Source: JAJVID01 sp963743425
GTDB lineage: Bacteria; Acidobacteriota; Blastocatellia; RBC074
Assembly: GCA_963743425.1 (NCBI GenBank)
Contig: CAVUPU010000002.1
Span: forward strand, 620,001 to 684,000
Length of the DNA: 64,000 nt
Reading direction: 5' to 3'
The notes beneath the pieces are model-generated. The model was not told the origin of the DNA. It did not search any database and was given only the letters and a program-made list of their open reading frames with translations. Shown one piece after another: positions 7,994 to 16,047 of this stretch. Both the position numbers and the translations under genes were made by a program. Position 1 is the first letter of the stretch, and each line of letters opens with the position of its first letter.

Positions 7994-9337
7994 TTAAACA
8001 GTATCCCCGCGCAGCCTGCCGCAAATCGCCTCGAACTCAGGCCGGGATCGCAAAGTCTCGAAATCTGAATCAGACGCCAGCGCGGCAACGTTGCGATAGC
8101 CCGCCTCGGCGGCGCGTTCGATCCAGGCCAGGGCCTCATCGGCGCGCCCAGCGCGCGCTTCAGCGCAGGCCACGTTGTACGCGATCCCCGGCGCCTTCGT
8201 TCGCTCGAAAGTCTGTCGCCCCGCCTCGGCTGACAACTCGTACTCGCCCGAATGAAACGCGGCAATTTGCAGCATCTCGTACGCCGCCGCCGTGTATTTG
8301 GGATGTTGCTGGCCGGCGATCAGCGACGCCGCTTCCTGAAATCGCCCGGCGACGATCAAGGCGTTGGCGAACGTAAAATTGAGATCGGGCGACGGCGCCG
8401 TCGCATAAGAGTATTCGATCACGGAGATCGCGCGCGGCAATTGATCCCGCTCAAAACCAGTCAAGGCGCGCAACAACGCCTCGTGGCCATAAACGGCCTG
8501 TAGACGATCCGCTTCTTTCTTTGCCTGCTCGACGTCGGCGCCGAGAATCAGCCCTTGCAGCAATATCCCCTGCGCCTCTTCCTTCGCTTCCACGGAGCGA
8601 GTCGAACTCAAAGCCTCTTTCGCCAACTGAACGGCTGTCGCGCCATTACCGTTTTTAACCGCTTCATGCGCCTGATCGAGCATCGGGCGCACGCGCCCGT
8701 CGCGGGTGTATTGAATCAGCCGGAAAAGCGCGCTGCCATTGTTCAATGCGAACAGCGCCATCAGAAAAACCACCCACAGCCATCCAATCGAGAGCGCCCA
8801 CAACCCCACACCTCCGGCCACGAGAAGCGAAACCACGCGGGTAATGACTCCGCTGTGTTTCTTCGTCACCATCTGTTCAATGCTGTAAGCCACGTTTCCG
8901 CCATCTAGCGGCAATATGGGCAACAGGTTGAAGATTCCCCACCCCAAATTGACGAACAGCAGGTCAATATAAGTCCGGGCGCCGAACCGATCGGCAAACA
9001 TGTCTGGAAACGCGTAGCCCACCAGGAAAACCATTCCGCCGAATACGAAGCCCGCGAATGGCCCGGCCAGACTGATCAGGATATGCCTCTGCGGAGAGAT
9101 TGCTTTCTCCTCCCTCCACGACGTCAGGCCGCCCATCGAATAGAGCATAATCTGCGGTGACAACCCGAACGACCGAACCACCAGCGCGTGTCCGAGTTCG
9201 TGAACGAGTATGGATACGAAAATGACTATCAGCCATTCGATCAGAAAAATTGGTTGCGAGAGCCGGTTAAAAGCCAACAGCGCGCAGATGAACAGAAATG
9301 ACGGATCAATTTTTACCGGTATTCCGAATATTTTCAT
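7994..9337 (-). CDS. site-2 protease family (M50) metalloprotease with TPR tail
   Basis: 447 aa. The first about 200 residues are a polytopic membrane M50 protease: the zinc motif HELGH is in the second hydrophobic segment (near residue 47) and the third ligand motif NLLPILPLDGG is near residue 137. The remaining about 240 residues are soluble helical repeats of TPR type (for example YEMLQIAAFHSGEYELSAEA and NVACAEARAGRADEALAWIE). Such proteins cut substrates within the membrane, often anti-sigma factors. The ATG overlaps the stop of the upstream CoA ligase (ATGA), so the two are translationally coupled. Why a membrane protease is coupled to a CoA ligase is not clear. Confidence 0.85.
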   Translation of the reverse strand: MKIFGIPVKIDPSFLFICALLAFNRLSQPIFLIEWLIVIFVSILVHELGHALVVRSFGLSPQIMLYSMGGLTSWREEKAISPQRHILISLAGPFAGFVFGGMVFLVGYAFPDMFADRFGARTYIDLLFVNLGWGIFNLLPILPLDGGNVAYSIEQMVTKKHSGVITRVVSLLVAGGVGLWALSIGWLWVVFLMALFALNNGSALFRLIQYTRDGRVRPMLDQAHEAVKNGNGATAVQLAKEALSSTRSVEAKEEAQGILLQGLILGADVEQAKKEADRLQAVYGHEALLRALTGFERDQLPRAISVIEYSYATAPSPDLNFTFANALIVAGRFQEAASLIAGQQHPKYTAAAYEMLQIAAFHSGEYELSAEAGRQTFERTKAPGIAYNVACAEARAGRADEALAWIERAAEAGYRNVAALASDSDFETLRSRPEFEAICGRLRGDTV

Positions 9338-10869
9338 TTCAAACTCTTTCGATCAATCTTGCCACGATCATTCTTCGGCAGGCTGCCCTTGAAGACGACG
9401 CGGCGCGGATATTTGTGCATGGCCAGTCGCCCCTTGACGAACTCCTGCAGTTGGCGCGCCAGCTCGACACTCTGCGCGAATCCTTCGTTCAGCACGACGT
9501 AAGCCGAGGTCTTGGTCAACCCGTCTTCGTCCTGAAAACCGACTACGGCGCATTCACAAACTGCCTCGTGTTCGAGCAGGCAGTTTTCAACCTCGGTCGG
9601 CGATACGAAGACGCCGCTGACTTTCAGCATCTCGTCGGTTCGCCCGCCGTACCAGAAATAGCCTTCGGCGTCGCGCGTGAACTGGTCGCCCGTCGTGCAG
9701 TAATCGCCGGCAAAGGTCTCTTTCGACTTCTCGTGCGCCTGCCAGTAACAGATCGCGGCGGAATCGCCTTTGATCCGCAGCGTTCCCATCTGCCCGTCGT
9801 GCAGCGGTTGCCCTTCAGGGCCGATGATCTCGGCCTCGTATCCAGGCACGATCTTGCCCAGACAGCCCTCGCGCACGTCGCCGAAGCGGTTCGAAATGTA
9901 GATGTGGAACATCTCCGCAGATCCCACGCCGTCGAGGATTTCAACGCCGAACGTCTCCTTCCACCGACGATAAAGCTCCGGCGGCAGCGCCTCGCCCGCC
10001 GAAACGCAGACGCGCAGACTGCTCAGATCGCGTTCGCTCGCGCCCGGCGCGTTGAGCATCGCGTTGATCATCGTCGGTACGTTGGTCAAAACGGTCGGGC
10101 GATAGCGTTCGATCACTTCAAAAAGTTTTTCGGGCGTCGACCGTTCGGCGAACAGAGCCGTCTCGGCGCCCACCGCGAACGGGAAGAGCAGGTTCGTTCC
10201 CGTCGCGTAACCGAAGAAGAGCTTCGGGACCGAGACCGTCACATCGTCTTCGCGCATACGCAAAATCTGTTTCGCATAACACTCGGTGTTGTAGGGCAGA
10301 TCGTGTTGCAGATGCACAGCGGCTTTCGGTTTGCCCGTCGAACCGGAAGTGAAGAGCCAGATCGCCGGATCGTCGCGATGCGTATCGGCGGTCTCGAGCT
10401 TGTCGGCGAGCAGCGGCGCGAGGTCTTCGTAATGCGGGAACCCGTGCGATTCGGCGCCGATGATCAGAACGTTCTTCAGATATTTGGCCTGAGCCAGTAT
10501 GGGCCGCAGGCTTTCTATCAGCGATTCGTGAACGATAAAGACTTTCGCGCGAGTGTAATCGAGATAGTAGGCGTAATCGTCGGCGGGCAGCAACGGGTTG
10601 ACCATCGCAATCACCGCGCCGATTTTGGCCGCGCCGAACCAGCAGGCGACGAATTGCGGGCAATCGGGCAAAGCGAACAACACGCGGTCTTCGACTCCGG
10701 CGCCCAATTCGCGCAGCAAATGTCCCGCGCGGTTCGATTGCTTCGCGACCTCGGCGTAAGTCCACCGCTCATCGCCAAATCGCAGGCAGACCTTGTCGCC
10801 GCGCCCTGCGGCCAGATTGTGGTCGAGAAAATACTCGGCCATGTTGAAACGCTCAGGAAACTGCGTCAT
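9334..10869 (-). CDS. benzoate-CoA ligase family protein
   Basis: 511 aa ANL-superfamily acyl-CoA synthetase. The AMP-binding signature LFTSGSTGKPKAAVH, the A8-like segment YWYGGRTDEMLKVSG-type and the C-terminal catalytic lysine region PKNDRGKIDRKSL are present. The segment MINAMLN and the GVGSAEMFHIY motif match the benzoate-CoA and 2-aminobenzoate-CoA ligase group. The frame is open further upstream, but those residues (SGEWGQR...PHSPLP) are translated from the G/T-rich repeat at 10889-10973; the ATG at 10869 with AGAGGGG 2 nt before it is the real start. It would activate an aromatic acid to its CoA thioester, feeding the monooxygenase/reductase genes upstream in the run. Confidence 0.86.
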   Translation of the reverse strand: MTQFPERFNMAEYFLDHNLAAGRGDKVCLRFGDERWTYAEVAKQSNRAGHLLRELGAGVEDRVLFALPDCPQFVACWFGAAKIGAVIAMVNPLLPADDYAYYLDYTRAKVFIVHESLIESLRPILAQAKYLKNVLIIGAESHGFPHYEDLAPLLADKLETADTHRDDPAIWLFTSGSTGKPKAAVHLQHDLPYNTECYAKQILRMREDDVTVSVPKLFFGYATGTNLLFPFAVGAETALFAERSTPEKLFEVIERYRPTVLTNVPTMINAMLNAPGASERDLSSLRVCVSAGEALPPELYRRWKETFGVEILDGVGSAEMFHIYISNRFGDVREGCLGKIVPGYEAEIIGPEGQPLHDGQMGTLRIKGDSAAICYWQAHEKSKETFAGDYCTTGDQFTRDAEGYFWYGGRTDEMLKVSGVFVSPTEVENCLLEHEAVCECAVVGFQDEDGLTKTSAYVVLNEGFAQSVELARQLQEFVKGRLAMHKYPRRVVFKGSLPKNDRGKIDRKSLK

Positions 10870-10888
10870 ATCCCCTCTGAAAAATATC

Positions 10889-10973
10889 GGGAGTGGGGAA
10901 TGGGGAGTGGGGAGTGGGGAGTCAAGTAAGTAACTTCTTTGACCCCATTCCCCACTCCCCATTCCCCACTCCC
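10889..10973. repeat. inverted repeat of GGGAGTGGGGAATGGGGAGT units
   Basis: The left arm, built from GGGAGTGGGGAATGGGGAGT units at 10889-10920, is matched by its reverse complement at 10942-10973 across a short AT-rich loop. It fills the gap between RidA and the CoA ligase. The arm ends 2 nt before the RidA stop. The same kind of text (ACTCCCCATTCCCC) is a common low-complexity intergenic repeat in environmental genomes. Confidence 0.75.
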
Positions 10974-10975
10974 TT

Positions 10976-11431
10976 CTATGTCAAATGCGCGATCCCTTCC
11001 ATCTCGATCATCGCATCGGGATTGAACAAACCTTTGACCTCGAATAGAGCCATCGCCGGATAGTGACGGCCAAAGTACGCGCGATGGATTTCGCCCAGCA
11101 GCTTCAACTGCGCGCGATAGACGTCGCGGTCTGTGACGTAGATGTTGAGCTTGACGATGTCCTGCAACTCTCCGCCGGCGGCTTCAACCACGGCCTTGAG
11201 ATTTTTGACGACCTGCTCGTACTGGGCGACTAGGTCGCCGGGCGCGACGACACGGCCCTCGGCGTCGCTCGCGTCCTGTCCGGCCAGCATCAACAATCGC
11301 CCGCCTTCGACGACGACGCCGTGACTGAAGCCGCGCGGCCGGACGAGTTCGGGCGGGTTGATAATTTGCCGCGCCGTATCAGCAGATTGCTGGAAATGTT
11401 CTCCCGCTCTCCCGCTCTGTTGCTCGCTCAT
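10976..11431 (-). CDS. RidA family protein
   Basis: 151 aa; RidA/YjgF/UK114 proteins are about 125-130 aa, and here about 20 extra polar residues precede the core. The core shows the family pattern PRGFSHGVVVEGGRLLMLAGQ, ending with the conserved segment PAMALFEVKGLFNPDAMIEMEGIA. RidA proteins hydrolyse reactive enamines and imines to ketones. That role fits a pathway in which an amino-substituted ring CoA ester is reduced, as proposed for the neighbouring genes. The start overlaps the stop of the enoyl-CoA hydratase (4 nt), so the two are coupled. The critical arginine typical of true RidA is not seen in the expected position, so this may be a RidA paralogue. Confidence 0.8.
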   Translation of the reverse strand: MSEQQSGRAGEHFQQSADTARQIINPPELVRPRGFSHGVVVEGGRLLMLAGQDASDAEGRVVAPGDLVAQYEQVVKNLKAVVEAAGGELQDIVKLNIYVTDRDVYRAQLKLLGEIHRAYFGRHYPAMALFEVKGLFNPDAMIEMEGIAHLT

Positions 11432-12219
11432 CTTCCCGTGAACTCCGGTTTCTGTTTATTCCTGAAAGCTTCGAAGAAGCGGCGGTGATCTTCGCCCATC
11501 AGCAAGAGCGCCTGGGCCTGCGCCTCGGCTTCGATCGCCGAAGCCAGGTCCATACTCCATTCGTTATTGATCATCGCCTTGGTCATCGCCAGCGCGAAGG
11601 CGGGGCCTTGCTTCAAACGATCGGCCCATTCGCGCGCCGCGTTCATCAATTCGTCGCGCAAGACGACTTTGTTCACCAGGCCGAAGCGCTCAGCCGTCGC
11701 CGCGTCAATCGTGTCGCCGAACATCAACAGCTCGGTCGCGCGCCCCTGTCCCACGACGCGCGGCAACAGATAGGCCGCGCCCATATCGGCGCCTGTCAAT
11801 CCGACTTTGGTGAAGAGAAAAGCGAACCGCGCCTGATCCGATACGATCCGCAAATCAGAAGCCAATGCGATCACCGCGCCCGCGCCAGCCGCCATTCCGT
11901 TGACCGCCGCAATGATCGGTTTATCGAGCAGACGCATGTTCTGAATCAGCGCGCCGGTCATCCGCGCGAATTCCAGATGCGAGCGCATATCGCGTTCGAG
12001 CAGTTCGCCGATGATCTTATAAACATCGCCGCCCGCGCAGAAAGCCTTTCCCGCGCCGGTGATGATCACGACCCTGACCTGATCGTCGCGCCTGAGTTCC
12101 GCCATCAGGTCGCGCAACTGCGCGTAGATCTCGAACGTCAACGCGTTGAGCGTCTCGGGACGGTTGAGCGTGATCGTCGCGACTCCGTCTTCAACTTCAT
12201 ATAATAAATCGTAAGCCAT
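11428..12219 (-). CDS. enoyl-CoA hydratase/isomerase (crotonase) family protein
   Basis: 263 aa, the standard crotonase length. The oxyanion-hole segments are GAGKAFCAGGDVYK (about residues 58-71) and AAVNGMAAGAGAVIALASD (about 103-121). The hydratase glutamates are partly replaced: the region LFTKVGLTGADMGAAYLLPRVVG carries Asp rather than the first Glu, as in 2-ketocyclohexanecarboxyl-CoA hydrolase-like and 1,2-epoxyphenylacetyl-CoA isomerase-like members. In context it would act on a ring-derived CoA ester, by hydration or ring opening. The gene follows the repeat at 12236-12303 and leads into RidA. Confidence 0.85.
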   Translation of the reverse strand: MAYDLLYEVEDGVATITLNRPETLNALTFEIYAQLRDLMAELRRDDQVRVVIITGAGKAFCAGGDVYKIIGELLERDMRSHLEFARMTGALIQNMRLLDKPIIAAVNGMAAGAGAVIALASDLRIVSDQARFAFLFTKVGLTGADMGAAYLLPRVVGQGRATELLMFGDTIDAATAERFGLVNKVVLRDELMNAAREWADRLKQGPAFALAMTKAMINNEWSMDLASAIEAEAQAQALLLMGEDHRRFFEAFRNKQKPEFTGR

Positions 12220-12235
12220 AATTTGAGAGCATCAA

Positions 12236-12303
12236 GTTCGTAGTACCGCCTTCAGGCGGAAACGCCGCCAATGGTGATTCCGCCTGAAGGCGGTACTACG
12301 AAC
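12236..12303. repeat. 25-bp perfect inverted repeat (GTAGTACCGCCTTCAGGCGG family)
   Basis: Arms at 12236-12260 and 12279-12303 are exact reverse complements with an 18-nt loop; each arm itself contains the palindrome CCGCCTTCAGGCGG. It lies between the SDR stop (12308) and the enoyl-CoA hydratase start. A related copy with diverged flanks lies at 55882-55942. It could fold as a strong hairpin and partially terminate or stabilise the transcript. Confidence 0.9.
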
Positions 12304-12307
12304 AATA

Positions 12308-13087
12308 TCAAAACATCACCGCGCCACCATCGACGTTGATCGCCTGCCCGTTGATTCCCTGCGCGATGTCGCTCGCAAGCATTACGACTACCGCCGCGAC
12401 CTCTCCGGGTTCGATCAGCCGGTTCTGCGGGCTGAGACTTTCCAGCGCCTTTCGCGCTTCGGTCTCCGGCATTCCCGTCCTGGCGACGATGTTGGCGACG
12501 TTGTCATCGGTCATCGGCGTGTTGACGTAACCGGGACAGACTGCGTTGATCGTGATGTTGCAGCCGACCAGTTCGACCGCCAGCGCGCGCGTCAGTCCCA
12601 ACACGCCGTGTTTCGCGGCTGCGTAGGCCGCGACGTATTTGCCGCCGATCTTCGACATCACCGAAGCGATGTTGATGACGCGGCCCCGACGCATATCGAT
12701 CATCTTCGGGAGGAACGCTCTGGTCACGCGGTAAACGCTGGTCAAATTGACGGCCAGCATCTGATCCCACAATTCGTCGGGATGATCAACAAAACGATGG
12801 CTGCGCCCAAGCCCGGCATTATTGACCAGAATCTCCACGGCGCCGGAGTGAGAACCAACTTCTTCAGCCATTCGCTGAACCTGCTCGGCGTCGGTCACGT
12901 CGCAAACCACGGCAAGCGCCCTGCGCCCCATCGCGCGAATCTTTTCGGCGACGACGTCGATCTCGCCGGAAGATCGCGAACAGACGGCGACATCAGCCCC
13001 GGCTTCGGCCAACGCTAAGGCGCAAGCCTCGCCAATGCCCCGCCCGCCGCCAGTGACCAACGCTATTTTGCCATTCAATGTGTTCAT
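12308..13087 (-). CDS. SDR family 3-hydroxyacyl-CoA/ketoacyl dehydrogenase-like oxidoreductase
   Basis: 259 aa classical short-chain dehydrogenase. TGGGRGIG (nucleotide binding) is near residue 12, NNAG near 89 and the catalytic YxxxK as YAAAK near 155; the C-terminus GQAINVDGGAVMF is typical of FabG-like proteins. The nearest functional guess from context is oxidation of a ring 3-hydroxyacyl-CoA, as by 2-hydroxycyclohexanecarboxyl-CoA dehydrogenase. The ATG at 13087 overlaps the stop of the upstream flavin reductase (ATGA) and has GGAAG before it, so it is preferred over the ATG 9 nt upstream. Confidence 0.85.
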   Translation of the reverse strand: MNTLNGKIALVTGGGRGIGEACALALAEAGADVAVCSRSSGEIDVVAEKIRAMGRRALAVVCDVTDAEQVQRMAEEVGSHSGAVEILVNNAGLGRSHRFVDHPDELWDQMLAVNLTSVYRVTRAFLPKMIDMRRGRVINIASVMSKIGGKYVAAYAAAKHGVLGLTRALAVELVGCNITINAVCPGYVNTPMTDDNVANIVARTGMPETEARKALESLSPQNRLIEPGEVAAVVVMLASDIAQGINGQAINVDGGAVMF

Positions 13088-14556
13088 TTCTTCCATTGTG
13101 GCGCGACCAGGCGCCGTTTGCCGTCATCGCTCTTTGCGACACACGCTTCATCAAGGTTTACGCGATCCCATAATTTGCAGGTCACCTGTTTGTGCATCTG
13201 ATCCAGGCCTTCGCAGTAGTTCGTGAAATTGCAGCGGCGGACCTCATCGCCTCGGCCTGATTTGACCTTCAATAACCAATCGGGATCGGCCAGCGACGCG
13301 CGCGCCATCGCGATGATGTCGGCCTCGCCGCGACGCAGGGTCGCTTCGGCCAGTTCAAAAGTCCCGATGCCTCCCGAAGTTACGACCGGCGTCGCGTAGC
13401 CTGCTTCGTTGACCGCGCGTTTGATCGCGGCGGCCAACGGAATGTTGCGTCCGAACGGGCCGCGTTCATCCGAAGTCGCAGGCGGCATGCATTCGAACCC
13501 GCTGCGGCCCGTGTAAGGATAGACAGCCTGCCCGATCTTCGGCTGCTTCGCGTCGTCGAACTTACCGCCTTTCGAGACCGAGAGGAAATCGAGACCGGCG
13601 CGGGCGAATTCGACGCCGAACCAGACCGCGTCTTCGATCCGATTGCCAGCCGCGATCACCTCGTCGCCGAGGAAGCGAACGCCGATAGTGTAGTCATCGC
13701 CGACTCGATTGCGCGCCGCTTCGTAGACTTCGATCGGCAAACGAACGCGGTTCTCGCGCGGCCCGCCATAACCGTCATCGCGCCTGTTGGTCGCGCTCAG
13801 GAAGGAGGCCATCGTGTAAGCGTGCGCGTAATGCAGCTCGACGCCGTCGAATCCGGCTTCGCGGGCCCGCCACGCGGCGGCGGCGAATATGTCTGGCAAT
13901 GTTTTCGGCAATTCAGCAATATGGGGCAAATGCGTATCGGCCACGCGTTCACGATAGCCGAACCGCAGCGATTCCAATTCATTTTCATCAAGAACGAGAT
14001 CGTGAACCTCATCAGGCGCGGATGCGAGAAAGACGCGAATCTCGGTCTCATCCACTTCCAGCCACCGCCCGTCGTTCATCGCTTCGGTCAGGTTCCGGCG
14101 ATGGCGCTCATCGATCTTCAGAAATCGCGCGAAGTATTTCTCTTTTTCAGGCCGCCGCCTCACCGTCAGAAAATCGATGATCTGAATGAATAGCCGCGTA
14201 CGCCCTTCGCTCGCCTTCCGCACAACCTCGACCAGCTTGCTCAAGCCCGGAATGAAACGGTCGTGTCCGATGCGCAGTAGCGGCCCGCTTGGAATGTCGC
14301 GCACGCCCGTGGCCTCGATCACGATTGCGCCGGGACGCCCCTCGGCGAAGCGCCCGTACCAGTCGAGGATGTTTTGCGTGACGAAACCTTCTTCTGTCGC
14401 CCGCCACGGAACCATCGCCGGAACCCATATCCGGCTCTCGAGCGTCACGCGCCCGATGCGGATCGGAGAGAACAACAGCGACGCGGCGGCTTCTTCCGCC
14501 GTCGGCCAGCGAGTTTCGGGAAGTTGGTGACGTATCGGATTGTTCGGATGCCACAT
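13084..14556 (-). CDS. NADH:flavin oxidoreductase (old yellow enzyme family), ACMR reductase-half-like
   Basis: 490 aa. The TIM-barrel FMN enzyme pattern is present: the segment LFSPIRIGRVTLESRIWVPAM, the substrate-binding GVELHYAHAYTMASFLS, the RENRVRLPIEVYEAAR helix and the phosphate-binding VVTSGGIGTFELAEATL. The tail RRCNFTNYCEGLDQMHKQVT with CKLWD matches the group that includes the C-terminal half of the fused 2-aminobenzoyl-CoA and salicylyl-CoA monooxygenase/reductase. In that enzyme the OYE domain reduces the hydroxylated, dearomatised CoA ester. Here it is a separate gene, with the monooxygenase half two genes upstream. The start could instead be the GTG at 14595, 5 nt after the previous stop. 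Confidence 0.84.
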   Translation of the reverse strand: MWHPNNPIRHQLPETRWPTAEEAAASLLFSPIRIGRVTLESRIWVPAMVPWRATEEGFVTQNILDWYGRFAEGRPGAIVIEATGVRDIPSGPLLRIGHDRFIPGLSKLVEVVRKASEGRTRLFIQIIDFLTVRRRPEKEKYFARFLKIDERHRRNLTEAMNDGRWLEVDETEIRVFLASAPDEVHDLVLDENELESLRFGYRERVADTHLPHIAELPKTLPDIFAAAAWRAREAGFDGVELHYAHAYTMASFLSATNRRDDGYGGPRENRVRLPIEVYEAARNRVGDDYTIGVRFLGDEVIAAGNRIEDAVWFGVEFARAGLDFLSVSKGGKFDDAKQPKIGQAVYPYTGRSGFECMPPATSDERGPFGRNIPLAAAIKRAVNEAGYATPVVTSGGIGTFELAEATLRRGEADIIAMARASLADPDWLLKVKSGRGDEVRRCNFTNYCEGLDQMHKQVTCKLWDRVNLDEACVAKSDDGKRRLVAPQWKK

Positions 14557-14600
14557 AAAACAGCGCGCGGCGAGCGCGGGGCCTTCCTGCCGCACAGCGC

Positions 14601-14837
14601 TCAGGCCGCGCGCATCAACGATTCTTCAACCACTTGCGGGAGTTTGACCAGAACGAACCAATCGGCAGGATAAAGATGATCTTCTCCGCTTTCATCAACT
14701 ATTCGAAGGTCACCGTCGGCCTCCGCATCTTCGTCCGGCAATACACGATAAATTTTATGTAGCTCCAGCGCAGCCGGGTAATCAACATTGTTAATGCAGA
14801 CGGCGAACTGAACATCGAGTTCTTTCTTCTTCTTCAT
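14601..14837 (-). CDS. conserved 78-aa acidic protein of unknown function
   Basis: A small acidic protein with the pattern VCINNVDYPAALELHKIYRV, then LPDEDAEADGDLRIVDESGEDHLYPADWF. Proteins of this size and pattern are scattered through Cyanobacteria, Acidobacteriota and other phyla, usually next to unrelated genes, and look like a compact SH3-like or antitoxin-like beta fold; no function is known to me. Here it sits between the monooxygenase (33 nt) and the flavin reductase genes, inside the catabolic run, and is therefore co-transcribed with them. Confidence 0.75.
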   Translation of the reverse strand: MKKKKELDVQFAVCINNVDYPAALELHKIYRVLPDEDAEADGDLRIVDESGEDHLYPADWFVLVKLPQVVEESLMRAA

Positions 14838-14870
14838 AGGCTTAATCCAAATAACGTATGATCTCGAAAT

Positions 14871-16043
14871 TCATGCGGGTAATTGTACGCCACTCTCTGG
14901 TTGCCGCCGCAGCCAAGTGTCGTAGGCGGCGATGAATTCAGGGTCGCGTTTCTTCAGCTTCTCGTGAGTGATGCGACCGCTGCGGGTCATCAGTTTGTAT
15001 GCGAACGGCAGCGGATCGAGCGCCCAATCCTCCGCGATGTTTTCCAGCATCAGCAGGCTCGAAAAAGCCGCGTCCTGCAACGCTTCGACAACCGGTCTGC
15101 GCGCTCGTTCGAACTTCTGCAGCGCGTTTGCCACGTCCGACTGTTCGGCGAAACATTTCGCCAGAGCGATCGGATCTTCCAGCGCCAGCTTCGTCCCGGA
15201 GCCGATCGAAAAATGCGCGGTATGCAATGCGTCGCCCAGCAGGACGACGTTCTCGTGACGCCAGTTCCGGTTTCTCACTAACGGGAAGTTGATCCAGCGG
15301 ACGAAATTGTTGGTCAGGAAATGGCGGCCATCGAGATCGTCTTCAAAAACGCGCTGCAAATATTCACACGTTTCGGCTTCGTTTTTCTTATCGAACCCCG
15401 CTCTAAGCCAGGTCGTTTCGTCGCATTCGACAATGAACGCGCTCGTAGCCCTGTCGAATTTGTACGAGTGCGCGATGAAACGGCCCGCCTGGTTTTCGCG
15501 GAACGTGAGCGTCAGCCCGTGAAACAATTGGTTCGTCCCCAGCCAGATGTACTTGTTCTTCCGCACGTCAATCGAGGGATTGAAGAAATCCTGATACGCG
15601 CGGCGCACGGCGCTGTTGGCTCCGTCAGCCCCGACCATCAAATCGCAATCGCGATACGGTTCGACGTCGGCAACATTTGTATGAAACCGCAGGTCAACGC
15701 CAAGCTCGCGGCAGCGCTCGCGCAAGACGCTCAGGAATTTCAGGCGGGCAATGCCCGAAAACCTGTTGCCGCGAATTGTGATCCGCTCGCCTTTGTGAAC
15801 GACGTTGACGTTATCCCAGATTTCGCAGGCGGCGATGATCTGTTGAAACGAGGGCCGATCGCTTTCTTCGAGATAAGAAAAGGTCTGGTCGGAAAAGACT
15901 ATGCCCCAGCCGAATGTGTCGTCCGGCCCGTCGCGCTCGACGACGACGATCTCGCGCGACGGGTCCTGCCGCTTCATCAGGATGGCGAAATACAAACCCG
16001 CAGGCCCGCCTCCAATCACATTTATTTTTCTGATACCGGACAT
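14871..16043 (-). CDS. FAD-dependent aromatic-ring monooxygenase, ACMR/salicylyl-CoA hydroxylase half-like
   Basis: 390 aa. The FAD dinucleotide fold GGGPAG is at residues 11-16, the DG motif (GADGANSAVRRA) near residue 146 and the second FAD motif VVLLGDALHTAHFSIGSGTK near residue 280. The sequence fits the group of flavin monooxygenases that use aryl-CoA esters, the N-terminal half of the 2-aminobenzoyl-CoA monooxygenase/reductase. It would insert one oxygen into a CoA-activated ring. The frame is open upstream, but the ATG at 16043, 5 nt after HutH ends, gives the normal N-terminus. Gene order monooxygenase then reductase repeats the domain order of the fused enzyme. Confidence 0.85.
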   Translation of the reverse strand: MSGIRKINVIGGGPAGLYFAILMKRQDPSREIVVVERDGPDDTFGWGIVFSDQTFSYLEESDRPSFQQIIAACEIWDNVNVVHKGERITIRGNRFSGIARLKFLSVLRERCRELGVDLRFHTNVADVEPYRDCDLMVGADGANSAVRRAYQDFFNPSIDVRKNKYIWLGTNQLFHGLTLTFRENQAGRFIAHSYKFDRATSAFIVECDETTWLRAGFDKKNEAETCEYLQRVFEDDLDGRHFLTNNFVRWINFPLVRNRNWRHENVVLLGDALHTAHFSIGSGTKLALEDPIALAKCFAEQSDVANALQKFERARRPVVEALQDAAFSSLLMLENIAEDWALDPLPFAYKLMTRSGRITHEKLKKRDPEFIAAYDTWLRRQPESGVQLPA

Positions 16044-16047
16044 ATGC

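Noticed and set aside
9298..10929. A 543-codon open frame on the plus strand opposite the CoA ligase
   Set aside because: It is the antisense shadow of a well-supported enzyme gene; the translation has no domain, is rich in Arg and His, and runs into the repeat at 10889.
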